Below are positions 9,059 through 18,341 of a DNA stretch of 64,000 nt, piece after piece. Each line of letters starts with the position of its first letter. Position 1 is the stretch's first letter. Made by a program: the position numbers and the translations under genes. Source of the DNA: Aquibacillus salsiterrae (GTDB taxonomy: Bacteria; Bacillota; Bacilli; Bacillales; Amphibacillaceae); contig NZ_JAMQKC010000004.1 in the NCBI RefSeq assembly GCF_028416595.1, positions 1-64,000 of the forward strand, read 5' to 3'. The notes under the pieces were generated by a model. It was given only the letters and a program-made list of their open reading frames with translations, was not told the DNA's origin and searched no databases.

Positions 9059-9285
9059 GATCTTGTTCTCCTTTCTTTTCCTTTGGTCTTGATTTGTTAC
9101 AACAACCTAAATGGTTCTAAAGTCCATGTTGTGATAAAATAGGAAATTATAGGGAGCAAATAGAATGGCCATTTGATTTGTTCCTTACAAGTTAAAGTGT
9201 ATCTAGATATGGTTATTTTGTAGTTTGGATAAAGTCAGGAGAAAATTAGGTAGAAATTAGGTTCCAATGAAAGGAGGAGTTGAGA
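9059..9285. promoter_or_regulatory. Divergent intergenic region between the phage operon and the ABC-3C operon
   Basis: This 227-bp AT-rich gap separates two divergent operons and must carry both promoters. On the plus strand a possible pair is TTGTTC (about 9179) and TATCTA sixteen bases later, but it is weak. At its right end AAGGAGG (9271-9277) stands 8 bp before the GTG at 9286. The same Shine-Dalgarno abuts the TTG at 9280 with no room, which decides the start. No clear operator palindrome is visible. Confidence 0.5.
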
Positions 9286-10290
9286 GTGTTTTTAAATTTT
9301 TCATCTTATGCACAAGCAATAAAGAGAGCGATTCCAAATTCTACTAATAAAGATGTTACGAATTTATTAATTGGATTTATTATTGAGCAAGAAAATGTTC
9401 TTAATAAGAATGGGGATCCTTATAATTTAAATGGTAATACCATATACCAATGGTGGCATCAAAATGAAGATATTCCGAATGGAATTAAAAAAGCTGCGGC
9501 TTCGCCTGCAATTTCATCAGGAGCTATAGATTACTTTGAAAGTGACGTTGTCCCTAAGGTAAGTCCTCAAAAGGAACTAGATTTATATCATGATCTGAGA
9601 AACACCATTGAATCAGACACTGAAATTTCAGATTATACTCGTAATGATTTTCTTACACTCTATGAAAATAACGATTTAACAGAATTTCTAGTAGAAGTTT
9701 TTTTGTACGCTATACAAAAAGATAATAAAAAGACTAGTCACCTTAGGAAAAAACCAAAAGCGAATGATGGTATTAACTTAGAGGAAGATCTAGTTAAATT
9801 ACAAGAACTCATACAAAAGTTCAAAAAACCTACTGTGCAAGCACCACCTGAATATCTTGATAAAAATGAAATGACTTACGTGAGTGAACTACTTGCTGCT
9901 TATATAGATGACAATGGTAAAAAAACAATAAAAAAGGAGGACATTGCCAGTCATCCTAAGTACGGTGAAAATTTTCAGAGACACCGAAAAGATTACTATG
10001 CAGCTGAAACGATTCGACAATCTGCAAGAGATATACTATTAGATAACGAAAAAGATGAGTTTAGTATTTTAAAAGAAGAAACTTACGATGGAATAATAGA
10101 TGTACACGAGGATGACTATATTAATGGATATAAACGTCTTAAAAGTGTAATGAAGCATGTAACGAGTATCCAACTTAATAAGTCCATATTAAATAGTCTT
10201 CCAGGTTGGATCAGCACAAGCGAAAAGAAAGGTGTTTGTCATATATTAGTGAACGATGGAAAAATAAAGTGGGTGAATCTTGATGAATAA
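9286..10290 (+). CDS. ABC-three-component system CTD protein with unrecognised N-terminal domain
   Basis: First gene of a three-gene operon, 334 residues from the GTG favoured by the AAGGAGG spacing. The C-terminal part (about residues 195-334) contains YGENFQRHRKDYYAAETIR followed by SARD. I recognise this as the hallmark of the C-terminal domain in the predicted ABC-3C conflict systems. The first ~130 residues look all-helical (LLIGFIIEQENVLNKNG, YQWWHQNEDIPNGIKKA, ELDLYHDL). They show no nuclease, protease, NADase or membrane motif I know. A Lys-rich linker (about 148-165) joins the halves. In such systems this subunit is thought to link an effector to the ATPase and middle component. The effector activity cannot be read from sequence. 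Confidence 0.72.
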   Translation: MFLNFSSYAQAIKRAIPNSTNKDVTNLLIGFIIEQENVLNKNGDPYNLNGNTIYQWWHQNEDIPNGIKKAAASPAISSGAIDYFESDVVPKVSPQKELDLYHDLRNTIESDTEISDYTRNDFLTLYENNDLTEFLVEVFLYAIQKDNKKTSHLRKKPKANDGINLEEDLVKLQELIQKFKKPTVQAPPEYLDKNEMTYVSELLAAYIDDNGKKTIKKEDIASHPKYGENFQRHRKDYYAAETIRQSARDILLDNEKDEFSILKEETYDGIIDVHEDDYINGYKRLKSVMKHVTSIQLNKSILNSLPGWISTSEKKGVCHILVNDGKIKWVNLDE

Positions 10291-10738
10291 TATTTTTAAT
10301 TCAACATTTGAAGTTTCATTGAGGATTTTGATTATTCTGAGTGAATATCAAGATACCCATATTTCAACTGATACGATTGCAGCCATTGATTTTATTTCTA
10401 TTTATGGTGCTGAATTTGAGATATCGGATACAAACCTTCACGGTGACAATATATTTAAGTTTAGTGAATTCACAAGCCGAAGAACTCTTATACAGCAAGG
10501 TGTAAAAAAGCTAGTGTTACAAAACCTTATTTCTGTGTTACCTAGTGAAGACGGCTTTACTTATCACATTAATAATAATGGCAGAAAATATATAAACCTT
10601 TTTGAAAGCAATTATGCTCATACATATAAAGAAATGTGTCATAAAGCTCGGCAATTCATTTTAAATCGAACAGAAAAAGATGTTTTAAAAATGATAAATG
10701 AACTCTCCATCTATTCATTAAAGAAAAGAGGGATCTAA
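10283..10738 (+). CDS. ABC-three-component system middle component (MC)
   Basis: A 151-residue small protein between the CTD protein and the ATPase. The pattern fits the middle component of ABC-3C systems: an N-terminal helix ending in LRILIILSEY, a DTIAAIDFISIYGAEF segment, and a winged-helix-like C-terminal part (GVKKLVLQNLISVLPSEDGFTYHI). I start it at the ATG at 10283; a TTG lies one codon earlier. It overlaps the upstream gene by 8 bp and its stop is immediately followed by the ATPase start, so the three proteins are probably made together. The DNA- or partner-binding role is inference. Confidence 0.72.
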   Translation: MNNIFNSTFEVSLRILIILSEYQDTHISTDTIAAIDFISIYGAEFEISDTNLHGDNIFKFSEFTSRRTLIQQGVKKLVLQNLISVLPSEDGFTYHINNNGRKYINLFESNYAHTYKEMCHKARQFILNRTEKDVLKMINELSIYSLKKRGI

Positions 10739-12523
10739 TTGGCCAACTTTTTTATAAAGCAAATATTTCTAACAGGGCCTAATGTCGAAACCGCCTCTAT
10801 TCACTTGGATAAAGGGCTAAACATTATATATGGTCCATCAAACACTGGGAAAAGCTATATAGTAGAATGTATTAATTTTTTATTCGGAAGTAATGTAAAA
10901 GAGTTTCGTATTGGGGACGATACAGGGTATAATCGTGTTTCTATGGAGATATCAACTGAGGGCGGAAGTATTTTCCTTGAACGTCAATTTGATGATAATA
11001 AAATCATTGTAAGTAGTTCCAATCCTGATATTCCATCAGGAAAGTATAGCACGGGGAAAGCTAAGCAGAGTATTAATAATTTATGGCTCCAATTAATGGG
11101 GATTGAAAATCCCCCGCAAATATTAAAAAATGAGTCTTTTGGGAGACAAGCATTAACCGCACGATCATTTTTACATACATTCCTAATCGAAGAGGATAAT
11201 GTGTTTCAAAAAGAAAGTATTATTTTTAGAAAATCAGTCTTTTCCAAAACTGCGATACTATCCATATTACTATATTTTATAACTGGGGATGCGTTTGAAG
11301 ATTTTGATCCACGTGAAGAAAAAAAGGTGAAAGAAGCAAAAAAGAATGCCGTTATTAAATACATTAATAATCATTTAGCCTCTTTAGCAACTCGAAGAAA
11401 TGAATTAATTGATCCTAACAGTCTGAGTGTCTATGAGGTTCGTGAAAAAATTGATGCTATATTAAATGAAATATCCAATACGGAAGAAAAACTATCTATT
11501 GCCATTAATCGAAGCAAAGACTTGTCAAATGAAATATATAATGTAAACAGTCAACTTGCCGAATCAAATATGCTCCATAATCGTTACGAAGTTTTACGTA
11601 GCCAATATAATGCGGATATTAGTCGATTAACATTTATTGTTGAAGGTGAAGTACATAAAAATGGGATTCAAGAGGTTTCTAGGTGTCCATTTTGTAACGG
11701 CGGTTTGGAAAAGGAAGAGGAAGAATCATGCATAGAAGCTGCAGGAGCAGAGTTACAAAAAATTGTTTCACAACTCAAGGATTTAGACGAGGCTGAACAT
11801 GATATTATTAATGAAATAGACAACCTTTACACCAAAAGATCACATCTGGAAATTGAGCGTTCAGAAATAGAAGCTGTTATCAATTCAGAATTAAAACCTA
11901 AAATAAATGAACTTCAACACTCTTTGAACGAATATCGAAGTTCTATCGAGAATCAAAATGAAACCAACGTTTTAGAGCGCTTTGAAAAAGAAATGCTATA
12001 TGATTTACGTCAGTTTGAAGATGAAGAAGAAAGTGAGATCAAATATAAACCTAAAGAACATTTTAACCAACAAATAATGCATCAAATTGATGAAATACTA
12101 ACAAATATACTAGAAAAATGTAACTTTGATCATTTTAGCTCTGCGTATTTTAGTAAAGATTCCTTTGATGTAGTGATTAATGGCCAAGGTAAGTTTACAT
12201 TTGGTAAAGGATATAGAGCGTTTCTAAATACTGTTGTTGCTCTATCATTTATGGAATATTTAGCTCAATATGGTGCTTTTTCAACAGGTTTACTTGTTAT
12301 TGATTCACCTATATTATCACTAAAAGAAAAAGGAAGCGAACAAGCATCTGATAGTATGAAACTATCATTATTTAAATATTTGTTAGAAAATCAAAATAAC
12401 GGGCAAATTATAATCATTGAAAATGAAATACCTCAATTAGATTATAGTGAAGCTAACCTTATACAATTTACGAAAGATGTGAATATTGGTCGTTATGGAT
12501 TACTATATGGTGTGACTGAATAG
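10739..12523 (+). CDS. DUF3732-like SMC/Rad50-type ATPase with zinc hook (ABC-3C ATPase)
   Basis: A 594-residue ABC-class ATPase of the Rad50/RecN type. Walker A is GPSNTGKS at residues 32-39, close to the N-terminus as in SMC-like proteins. Long coiled coils (about 190-310 and 330-420) flank a CPFC motif (Cys316 and Cys319), the same layout as the Rad50 zinc hook. Walker B is LLVIDSP with Asp522. The C-terminal head ends about residue 594 with no extra domain. It starts with TTG directly after the upstream stop, with a GAGGGA site 5 bp before. In ABC-3C systems this ATPase is predicted to sense invasive DNA or its intermediates and activate the CTD partner. The protein looks full length. Confidence 0.8.
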   Translation: MANFFIKQIFLTGPNVETASIHLDKGLNIIYGPSNTGKSYIVECINFLFGSNVKEFRIGDDTGYNRVSMEISTEGGSIFLERQFDDNKIIVSSSNPDIPSGKYSTGKAKQSINNLWLQLMGIENPPQILKNESFGRQALTARSFLHTFLIEEDNVFQKESIIFRKSVFSKTAILSILLYFITGDAFEDFDPREEKKVKEAKKNAVIKYINNHLASLATRRNELIDPNSLSVYEVREKIDAILNEISNTEEKLSIAINRSKDLSNEIYNVNSQLAESNMLHNRYEVLRSQYNADISRLTFIVEGEVHKNGIQEVSRCPFCNGGLEKEEEESCIEAAGAELQKIVSQLKDLDEAEHDIINEIDNLYTKRSHLEIERSEIEAVINSELKPKINELQHSLNEYRSSIENQNETNVLERFEKEMLYDLRQFEDEEESEIKYKPKEHFNQQIMHQIDEILTNILEKCNFDHFSSAYFSKDSFDVVINGQGKFTFGKGYRAFLNTVVALSFMEYLAQYGAFSTGLLVIDSPILSLKEKGSEQASDSMKLSLFKYLLENQNNGQIIIIENEIPQLDYSEANLIQFTKDVNIGRYGLLYGVTE

Positions 12524-12564
12524 TTGAATTAGAGTTTTATTGCATAACGGGCAACACAAATATG

Positions 12565-12591
12565 CCCGCCAAGCCATAACAGCTTAGCGGG
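12565..12591. terminator. Bidirectional terminator between ABC-3C and galE
   Basis: A 10-bp GC-rich stem (12565-12574 with 12582-12591, one wobble) lies between two convergent genes, 41 bp after the ATPase stop and 28 bp beyond the galE stop. An outer, weaker pairing of AGAGTTTT with AAAACTCT extends it. It probably stops transcription from both sides. Confidence 0.75.
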
Positions 12592-12618
12592 TAAATTGCA
12601 AAACTCTCTATTTCCTGC

Positions 12619-13614
12619 TTATTCTTTATAATTCTTTTCAAATCGCCAAGAATCTCGGCACATGGCAATAATATCACGTTTGGCTGTCCATCCTAGTTCC
12701 TGCATTGCTTTTGAAGCATCAGCATAACATGAAGCAATATCCCCTGGTCTCCGATCAACAATTTCATAAGGAACTTCAATATCGTTAGCTTCTTCAAAAG
12801 CTTTTACTAATTCTAGGACACTAGTACCTTTACCAGTTCCCAAATTATAAACATGAGCACCTTCAGTTAAACTTTCTAGAGCAGCAACATGACCTTCAGC
12901 AAGGTCTACCACATGAATATAATCACGAACCCCGGTACCATCCACCGTAGGATAGTCACTTCCAAACACACGTAATTTCTCAAGTTTACCTTTTGCCACT
13001 TGAGTTACATATGGCATAAGATTATTTGGGATCCCATTAGGTGACTCACCAATTAAACCACTATGATGAGCACCTACTGGATTAAAATATCGAAGGATCG
13101 ATACCGAAAAAGCAGGGTTTGCTTTAGCTATATCAGTTAAAATCCGTTCACTCATTGCTTTTGTTTCACCATATGGATTAGTCGTTGGCAATAAATCCAT
13201 TGTCTCTACGAATGGTACTGTATTATCTCCATACACTGTTGCTGATGAGCTAAAGACAAATCGATTTACACCATATTTCTGACAAGCTTTCGCCAAGACA
13301 AGTGTACTAACAATATTGTTATAATAATATTCTGTTGGCTTTTCTACAGATTCACCAACCGCTTTAAGACCAGCAAAATGAATAACACCATCAATCTTGT
13401 AATTTCTGAATATAATATCAACAGCTTCTGCGTCAGTTACATCAATCTCGTAAAAATTAACTTCTTTATCAACTATATTCATGATTTTCATAACAGTCTC
13501 ACACTTACTATTGCTCAAATTATCTGCAATAGTTACTGAGTGTCCTGCTTCCAGAAGAGCAACACAGGTGTGTGAGCCAATATATCCAGCACCGCCTGTA
13601 ACTAGTATATTCAA
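12619..13614 (-). CDS. galE: UDP-glucose 4-epimerase
   Basis: GalE interconverts UDP-glucose and UDP-galactose, or UDP-GlcNAc and UDP-GalNAc, in the cytoplasm. The 331-residue protein has the NAD-binding GGAGYIGSH start, the catalytic SSSATVYG serine and the YGETK Tyr-x-x-x-Lys pair. Downstream, RYFNPVGAH and GVRDYIHVVDL are both diagnostic for GalE. Translation probably begins at the TTG at 13614 behind GGGGAGG. As the last gene of the polysaccharide locus it would supply galactose-type precursors. It follows the flippase gene by 23 bp and is followed by a bidirectional terminator. Confidence 0.95.
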   Translation of the reverse strand: MNILVTGGAGYIGSHTCVALLEAGHSVTIADNLSNSKCETVMKIMNIVDKEVNFYEIDVTDAEAVDIIFRNYKIDGVIHFAGLKAVGESVEKPTEYYYNNIVSTLVLAKACQKYGVNRFVFSSSATVYGDNTVPFVETMDLLPTTNPYGETKAMSERILTDIAKANPAFSVSILRYFNPVGAHHSGLIGESPNGIPNNLMPYVTQVAKGKLEKLRVFGSDYPTVDGTGVRDYIHVVDLAEGHVAALESLTEGAHVYNLGTGKGTSVLELVKAFEEANDIEVPYEIVDRRPGDIASCYADASKAMQELGWTAKRDIIAMCRDSWRFEKNYKE

Positions 13615-13637
13615 GGTAAAGGAGCCTCCCCATTAGT

Positions 13638-15164
13638 TTATTTTCTCACCAATTTTCTTTTGAAAGCTTTGACAATGGTATTAACATCTTCAATCCTCAT
13701 AAAATTAACTATTACAAAGTAAGAAACGGCCCCTACCCCAATAGCAATAAATAAAGAGGTGATATTACTTATTGTTGATGTTAAATAGTTAAAAGATAAC
13801 TTTACTATAACTCCCATTAACAAAGATGCGCATAGAATTTTAATGAATGATATTGAAAGTTGTTTTAAGCCATATGAACCTATTTTCCTTTTAAGACTAA
13901 TAAACATTAATCCTGATGTAAAAATAGCTGATATACTTGTAGCTAATGCAAGTCCTCCAATACCAAGAAATCTAGATAAAATTATATTTAGAATTATATT
14001 CATAAACATACCTATAGCAGCATTTATCATTGGCGTTTTTGTATCCTGTAGTGAATAAAATGTTCTTGATAAGATTTCTCGAAAACCAAAACCTACCATT
14101 CCAATTGAGTAGAATATTAAAGCGTTAGATGTCATAGCAGTGGCCTGAATGTCGAATTCTCCTCGACCAAATAATACAGTGACAATCGGCTCAGCAAGTA
14201 CAATAGCACCTAAAGTAGCAGGTATAACCAAGAGATTAATTCCTGTTATTGCCCTTGATAAAGCACTTTTAAGTCCATTCATATTGTTTTCTGCTGCCAT
14301 TTTTGAAGTGTTTGGGTATAAAACAGAAGTTATTGACATTACAAATATTCCTTGCACAAACCCGTTAAGTCTATTTGCATAATTTAGAGCTGAGATTCCT
14401 CCCACTGCTAATTGTGAGGCCAAGGTCCTGTCAATTAATACATTGATTTGGTTAACTGATATTCCTAATATGATAGGCAACATAATATAAGCTAAGTTTT
14501 TAATATTTTTATCTTTAAAATCAATTTTAAACTTATATCTGTATTTGCTTTTTCTAATATATGGTATCATTAAAATTAATTGTGAAACACTTGCTATTAC
14601 AAACCCCAGTGGTAGTGCCATTGTATTAGTTTTATGACTTAAGACTATAGAAAGAACAACAATAAAGTTAAAAGGTATTCCAACTAAGGCTGGAATTATA
14701 TAATTATTTTTAATTTGGAGATAGCCAGTGAAGATTGAAATCATTGCGGAGAGATAAATAGCAAATAAACTAATCTTTGTAAACTTAACTGCTAAATTTA
14801 GAGTCTCTCCTTCAAATCCGTAAGCAAATACTTTGACTATTTGTTCCGTAAATATAAGTCCAATTAATACTATAGCGCTACATATAACTAATAAAATGCT
14901 TATAAGATTATTTGTAAATTTATTAGCTTCAGACTCTCCATCTTCTTTTGCTACTTTACTATACATAGGAATATATCCTGCAACTAAACCGGCTGTAATA
15001 ATCCCAAACAATACACCTGGAATAGTAGTAGAAATTAAATAAGCATCACTTGTGCTTGAAGTTCCATACAAAAAAGATAAAGCAATTTCTCTTCCAAATC
15101 CAAATATTTGTGATACGATCGTTATTAACATTATAAGTGCAGCTGTTTTATTCAAATTTAACAC
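13638..15164 (-). CDS. MurJ/MviN-like lipid-linked oligosaccharide flippase
   Basis: A 508-residue polytopic membrane protein of the MOP superfamily, MurJ/MviN branch. About 14 hydrophobic segments are visible. The start LNKTAALIMLITIVSQIFGFGRE is typical of MurJ-like proteins, and YPNTSKMAAENN and FREILSRTFYSLQDTKTPM match internal MurJ signatures. In this locus it probably flips the undecaprenyl-linked polysaccharide unit rather than serving as the only lipid II flippase. That is inference from position among glycosyltransferases, because no other Wzx candidate is present. It begins with GTG behind a weak GAAAG-type site. Codon use is AT-rich like the rest of 13.6-25.5 kb. Confidence 0.85.
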   Translation of the reverse strand: MLNLNKTAALIMLITIVSQIFGFGREIALSFLYGTSSTSDAYLISTTIPGVLFGIITAGLVAGYIPMYSKVAKEDGESEANKFTNNLISILLVICSAIVLIGLIFTEQIVKVFAYGFEGETLNLAVKFTKISLFAIYLSAMISIFTGYLQIKNNYIIPALVGIPFNFIVVLSIVLSHKTNTMALPLGFVIASVSQLILMIPYIRKSKYRYKFKIDFKDKNIKNLAYIMLPIILGISVNQINVLIDRTLASQLAVGGISALNYANRLNGFVQGIFVMSITSVLYPNTSKMAAENNMNGLKSALSRAITGINLLVIPATLGAIVLAEPIVTVLFGRGEFDIQATAMTSNALIFYSIGMVGFGFREILSRTFYSLQDTKTPMINAAIGMFMNIILNIILSRFLGIGGLALATSISAIFTSGLMFISLKRKIGSYGLKQLSISFIKILCASLLMGVIVKLSFNYLTSTISNITSLFIAIGVGAVSYFVIVNFMRIEDVNTIVKAFKRKLVRK

Positions 15165-15275
15165 TTTCTTTCAAATGTTACATCGGATTAAACCAATTAA
15201 TAACAATTTTTTTCCTTTAGTCTGAATAAGTTAAGTTTAATAAATAATTTCCAGAACAATATGTAAGACACAACT

Positions 15276-15890
15276 TTAGACTATTGAATTACTTACATTT
15301 CTTAAATAGTCTATATTTTTTACAATTTTCTGCTTGTCCCAATCCCAGAATTTAATTTCCTGTAAATTTTCTCTTTCTTCAACATCAAATCTATACTTGA
15401 TATGTTTTGCTGGTACACCACCAACAACCTCATAAGGTTCAACATCTTTTGTTACAACAGCACCAGCTCCAATGACCGCACCATTTCCAATTTTTACGCC
15501 TTCTAAAATCACCACATTTAAACTTATTAAAACGTCATTACCTATAATAACTTTTTTACGATCCATGTTATAATTTTCGTTAATAAATCCGTATTTTTTA
15601 TTAAATATTATCGGATGTGTGGTTCTAAAATTATTTTTGTGTTCAAAAGGCGATATATACACTCCAGAAGAAACAGAACAAAACTTTCCAATCTCACAAT
15701 TTTCTATATATGAGTTTGCATTTATATAACTATAATCTCCAATAGTAACATCACTTTCCACATACGAATTATATGCTACTCCAACCTCAACACCATATGA
15801 TGCTTTTAAACTCGCATATTTACTCCTAATTCTTGTATTATGGATTTTATTAAAAAGCATGTATCTTGCAATTTTGATAATACCTTTCAT
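15276..15890 (-). CDS. Left-handed beta-helix O-acetyltransferase (CatB/Vat-like)
   Basis: A 204-residue acyltransferase built on hexapeptide repeats ([61 protein letters not shown]). It ends with [14 protein letters not shown], the usual close of CatB-related enzymes. The catalytic histidine of the family is probably in the [13 protein letters not shown] segment. It likely transfers an acetyl group from acetyl-CoA to a sugar of the surface polysaccharide. I prefer the ATG at 15890, behind GGGGGAG with 5-bp spacing, to the GTG at 15896. It lies between a glycosyltransferase and the flippase gene, separated by about 110-190 bp on each side. Confidence 0.85.
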   Translation of the reverse strand: MKGIIKIARYMLFNKIHNTRIRSKYASLKASYGVEVGVAYNSYVESDVTIGDYSYINANSYIENCEIGKFCSVSSGVYISPFEHKNNFRTTHPIIFNKKYGFINENYNMDRKKVIIGNDVLISLNVVILEGVKIGNGAVIGAGAVVTKDVEPYEVVGGVPAKHIKYRFDVEERENLQEIKFWDWDKQKIVKNIDYLRNVSNSIV

Positions 15891-15995
15891 AGTCACTCCC
15901 CCAAGAAATATAAGATTAATTTGTTAATCACTAATTCATAGTATGTAAAACGTTTTGCATACTTGAACATGTAAATATGTGCTCAAATAATAATA

Positions 15996-16011
15996 CCGGC
16001 TCTAAGGCCGG
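15996..16011 (-). terminator. Possible weak terminator inside the polysaccharide locus
   Basis: A short CCGGC/GCCGG hairpin (15996-16000 with 16007-16011) lies 73 bp after the family 2 glycosyltransferase stop and is followed on the minus strand by an AT-rich run. It could reduce transcription into the last three genes. The 187-bp gap containing it also includes the acetyltransferase ribosome binding site. Confidence 0.4.
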
Positions 16012-16083
16012 GCATTTACTAATAGGGAGCATTGTTGCAAGAAATCAATAGTTTAATATGAAAATGAATTTATATTAATAATT

Positions 16084-16980
16084 TTATTTACTTTTTATAT
16101 AACTTTTTATGAATCTGCTAATCTTTGATAGTTTCTCTAAAAAATAACAAACAAATATATTAATCCCTATATTTTTTGAAATCTCTTTAAAACTTAATCC
16201 TTTTATCTTTGCTGTTCGTGTATATACCCCAATCAATACTGCCTTTTCTTTAGGGTGTAAGTTATATTTTAATAGTTCTTTAATGGTATATGTATAACCA
16301 TTAAAATTATTTAATGCTAAGGAATTTGCATTACTAGTTAGCCCATCATCCAAGTATTCACAAATATAAATGATTTCATTAAACCACCTTATCTTGTAGC
16401 CATCATTTGCAATCTTATACCACACTACATTCTCGGTAATAAATTTCTCATTAGGGAACTCTGGGAATTGATAGTGTCTTAGTATATTTGTATAAAACAC
16501 TTCTGCCTTATCGCCTGTTATATTATGATTAATTCTCTGAATTGATGTTGCATCAAGTGACTCCCCCTGGAAAGTACTCCCAACAATACTTTTTCTATCT
16601 TTTCCTTTATTAAATCCCAATCCTGCAAAAGAGCCTTGATCTCTAATTTCTACTTCTCGCTCCAATATCATCTTAATTGCATCTTCAGTTAAATAGTCAT
16701 CTGAATCAACAATGATAAATAATCTCCCATTTGCATGTTTGACTCCATCATTTATAGCCCGATGTTTACCGCCATTACTCTTATAATAATATCTGATTGG
16801 AAAGCCATGTTCCTTTTTTCCCCACTCTTTAAACAAAGCCATTGTATCGTCAGTAGATCCATCATCTACCACAACCCATTCAAAGCTTTTACACTGTTGG
16901 TTCTTAAGAGAGTTGTAAAGTTTTTCTATAATATACCCCCTATTATAAGTTGGTGTAAAAACCGTTACTTGTATTTCCAT
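16084..16980 (-). CDS. Family 2 glycosyltransferase
   Basis: A 298-residue GT-A fold enzyme. The N-terminus VTVFTPTYNRG is the nucleotide-binding start, with WVVVDDGSTDDT following. FIIVDSDDYLTEDAI holds the DxD-type metal site. It probably adds one sugar from an activated nucleotide to the growing lipid-linked unit on the cytoplasmic face. The C-terminal part (residues ~200-298) resembles WcaA-like GT2 proteins annotated in capsule clusters. The start is uncertain: a GTG at 16995 and the ATG at 16980 are both in frame and neither has a strong ribosome binding site. A 210-bp AT-rich gap precedes it. Confidence 0.82.
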   Translation of the reverse strand: MEIQVTVFTPTYNRGYIIEKLYNSLKNQQCKSFEWVVVDDGSTDDTMALFKEWGKKEHGFPIRYYYKSNGGKHRAINDGVKHANGRLFIIVDSDDYLTEDAIKMILEREVEIRDQGSFAGLGFNKGKDRKSIVGSTFQGESLDATSIQRINHNITGDKAEVFYTNILRHYQFPEFPNEKFITENVVWYKIANDGYKIRWFNEIIYICEYLDDGLTSNANSLALNNFNGYTYTIKELLKYNLHPKEKAVLIGVYTRTAKIKGLSFKEISKNIGINIFVCYFLEKLSKISRFIKSYIKSK

Positions 16981-17190
16981 GATTACGCACGTCACTTTCA
17001 GTACTATTATCTTTAAAACTTAGCATTTAATTTATTATGAATAATAGTTCAATATTCGCTATTTAATACATGTAAAAAAGTATACTTTCATTAAAAGTAA
17101 ATTTGTACTAGTTACTTTTTCCAAATATAAGAGGGTATGAGAAAAATACTATAATGGTTCATTTTGCATTATTACACTTTAAAAGTCATC

Positions 17191-18279
17191 TCACTTTTCT
17201 AGTTCTATACGATATAACTTTTCTAATTGTTTAACTACTCCCTTTATGTCGAAACTTTCAATAGTATCAGTCGGGGTACCCTTAATATTTTCATCAATAA
17301 TGACATCACACCATTCCTCTGGTGTTGCCTCTAAACTTACACTTATAGTGTCATTACTAAGTACACATCGACTGTCTATACTATTTGAAATTACACATCT
17401 AACACCGGCAGCCTGTGCTTCTATTAAAGTAATTGGGTATCCCTCATGAAAAGAAGGAAATAAAAAGGCATCGAAGGATTTTAATAATTCAGGTATATCC
17501 TTTCTTAAACCCAAAAATTTAACTTTATCTGATAACCCTAATGCAATTACTTTTTCTTCAATATCCCTTTTTAATTCTCCTTCACCAACTAAAATTAATA
17601 AAGAATCCTTTTTTACATTAACAACCTTTTTAAAAACATCAATTATAAATTCGTGATTTTTTTGCCCCATAAACCTTCCTACATGACCTACTATAAATGA
17701 GTCTGGAGGTAAATTTAGGCTTCTTCTAATATGTTTTTTATCTTCCTTTTCATTTTTAAATTTATCTAAATTTATTCCGTTATTAACTACGATTGCACTT
17801 TCTAAACCATAGTAACTATTTACTTTTGTAGCTAATTCATCAGTTAAAGCTATCGGGATGCAATTCAAATATTTAAATGAAAATTTGTTAAAATATTTGT
17901 CTAGTCCTTTAGCATCTTTCTCAGGTTCATTATGAAGTGTATGAAACATTTTCACTTGCTTATTATTAATAACTGAATAAATGATGTACTTCATACTATT
18001 CATATGGCTATGGATAATATCAGGCTTAAACTCTTTAATTATCTTTTTCATTTTTAATACCATAGATAGGTCTACGCCTGGCTTTTTATCTAAATAAACA
18101 ACATTAAGTCCCTTATCCCGTATAAAATCGTCATATATTGTATTTTTATTTCCGTACATGGATATTGCTTTTATATCGACTTTTTCCTTATCGAAATAAG
18201 TTAGATAATCTAACACTAACTTTTCTGCTCCACCAACACCAAAGCTGGGAATAACTTGTAAAACTTTGAGTTTTTCCAC
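17191..18279 (-). CDS. Family 4 glycosyltransferase
   Basis: A 362-residue GT-B fold enzyme resembling EpsF/EpsD-type proteins. The acceptor domain starts KVLQVIPSFGVGGAEKLVLDYL. The donor domain has IVGHVGRFMGQKNHEFIIDVF and LVGEGELKRDIEEK. The E-x7-E nucleotide-sugar motif appears as FLFPSFHEGYPITLIEAQAAG. It probably works on the cytoplasmic face on the lipid-linked repeat unit. The ATG at 18285 lies only 2 bp from GAGGAG, so the GTG at 18279 (8-bp spacing) is the likelier start. It is closely similar in build to the other GT4 gene two genes upstream. Confidence 0.86.
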   Translation of the reverse strand: MEKLKVLQVIPSFGVGGAEKLVLDYLTYFDKEKVDIKAISMYGNKNTIYDDFIRDKGLNVVYLDKKPGVDLSMVLKMKKIIKEFKPDIIHSHMNSMKYIIYSVINNKQVKMFHTLHNEPEKDAKGLDKYFNKFSFKYLNCIPIALTDELATKVNSYYGLESAIVVNNGINLDKFKNEKEDKKHIRRSLNLPPDSFIVGHVGRFMGQKNHEFIIDVFKKVVNVKKDSLLILVGEGELKRDIEEKVIALGLSDKVKFLGLRKDIPELLKSFDAFLFPSFHEGYPITLIEAQAAGVRCVISNSIDSRCVLSNDTISVSLEATPEEWCDVIIDENIKGTPTDTIESFDIKGVVKQLEKLYRIELEK

Positions 18280-18341
18280 TGTCATAACTCCTCAAATCTT
18301 TTAATTTAGTCTTTTAATAAAAATAAAGATAGACCAATATA

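Noticed and set aside
9280-9285. TTG start of the CTD protein
   Set aside because: The Shine-Dalgarno abuts it without spacing; the GTG at 9286 is correctly spaced.
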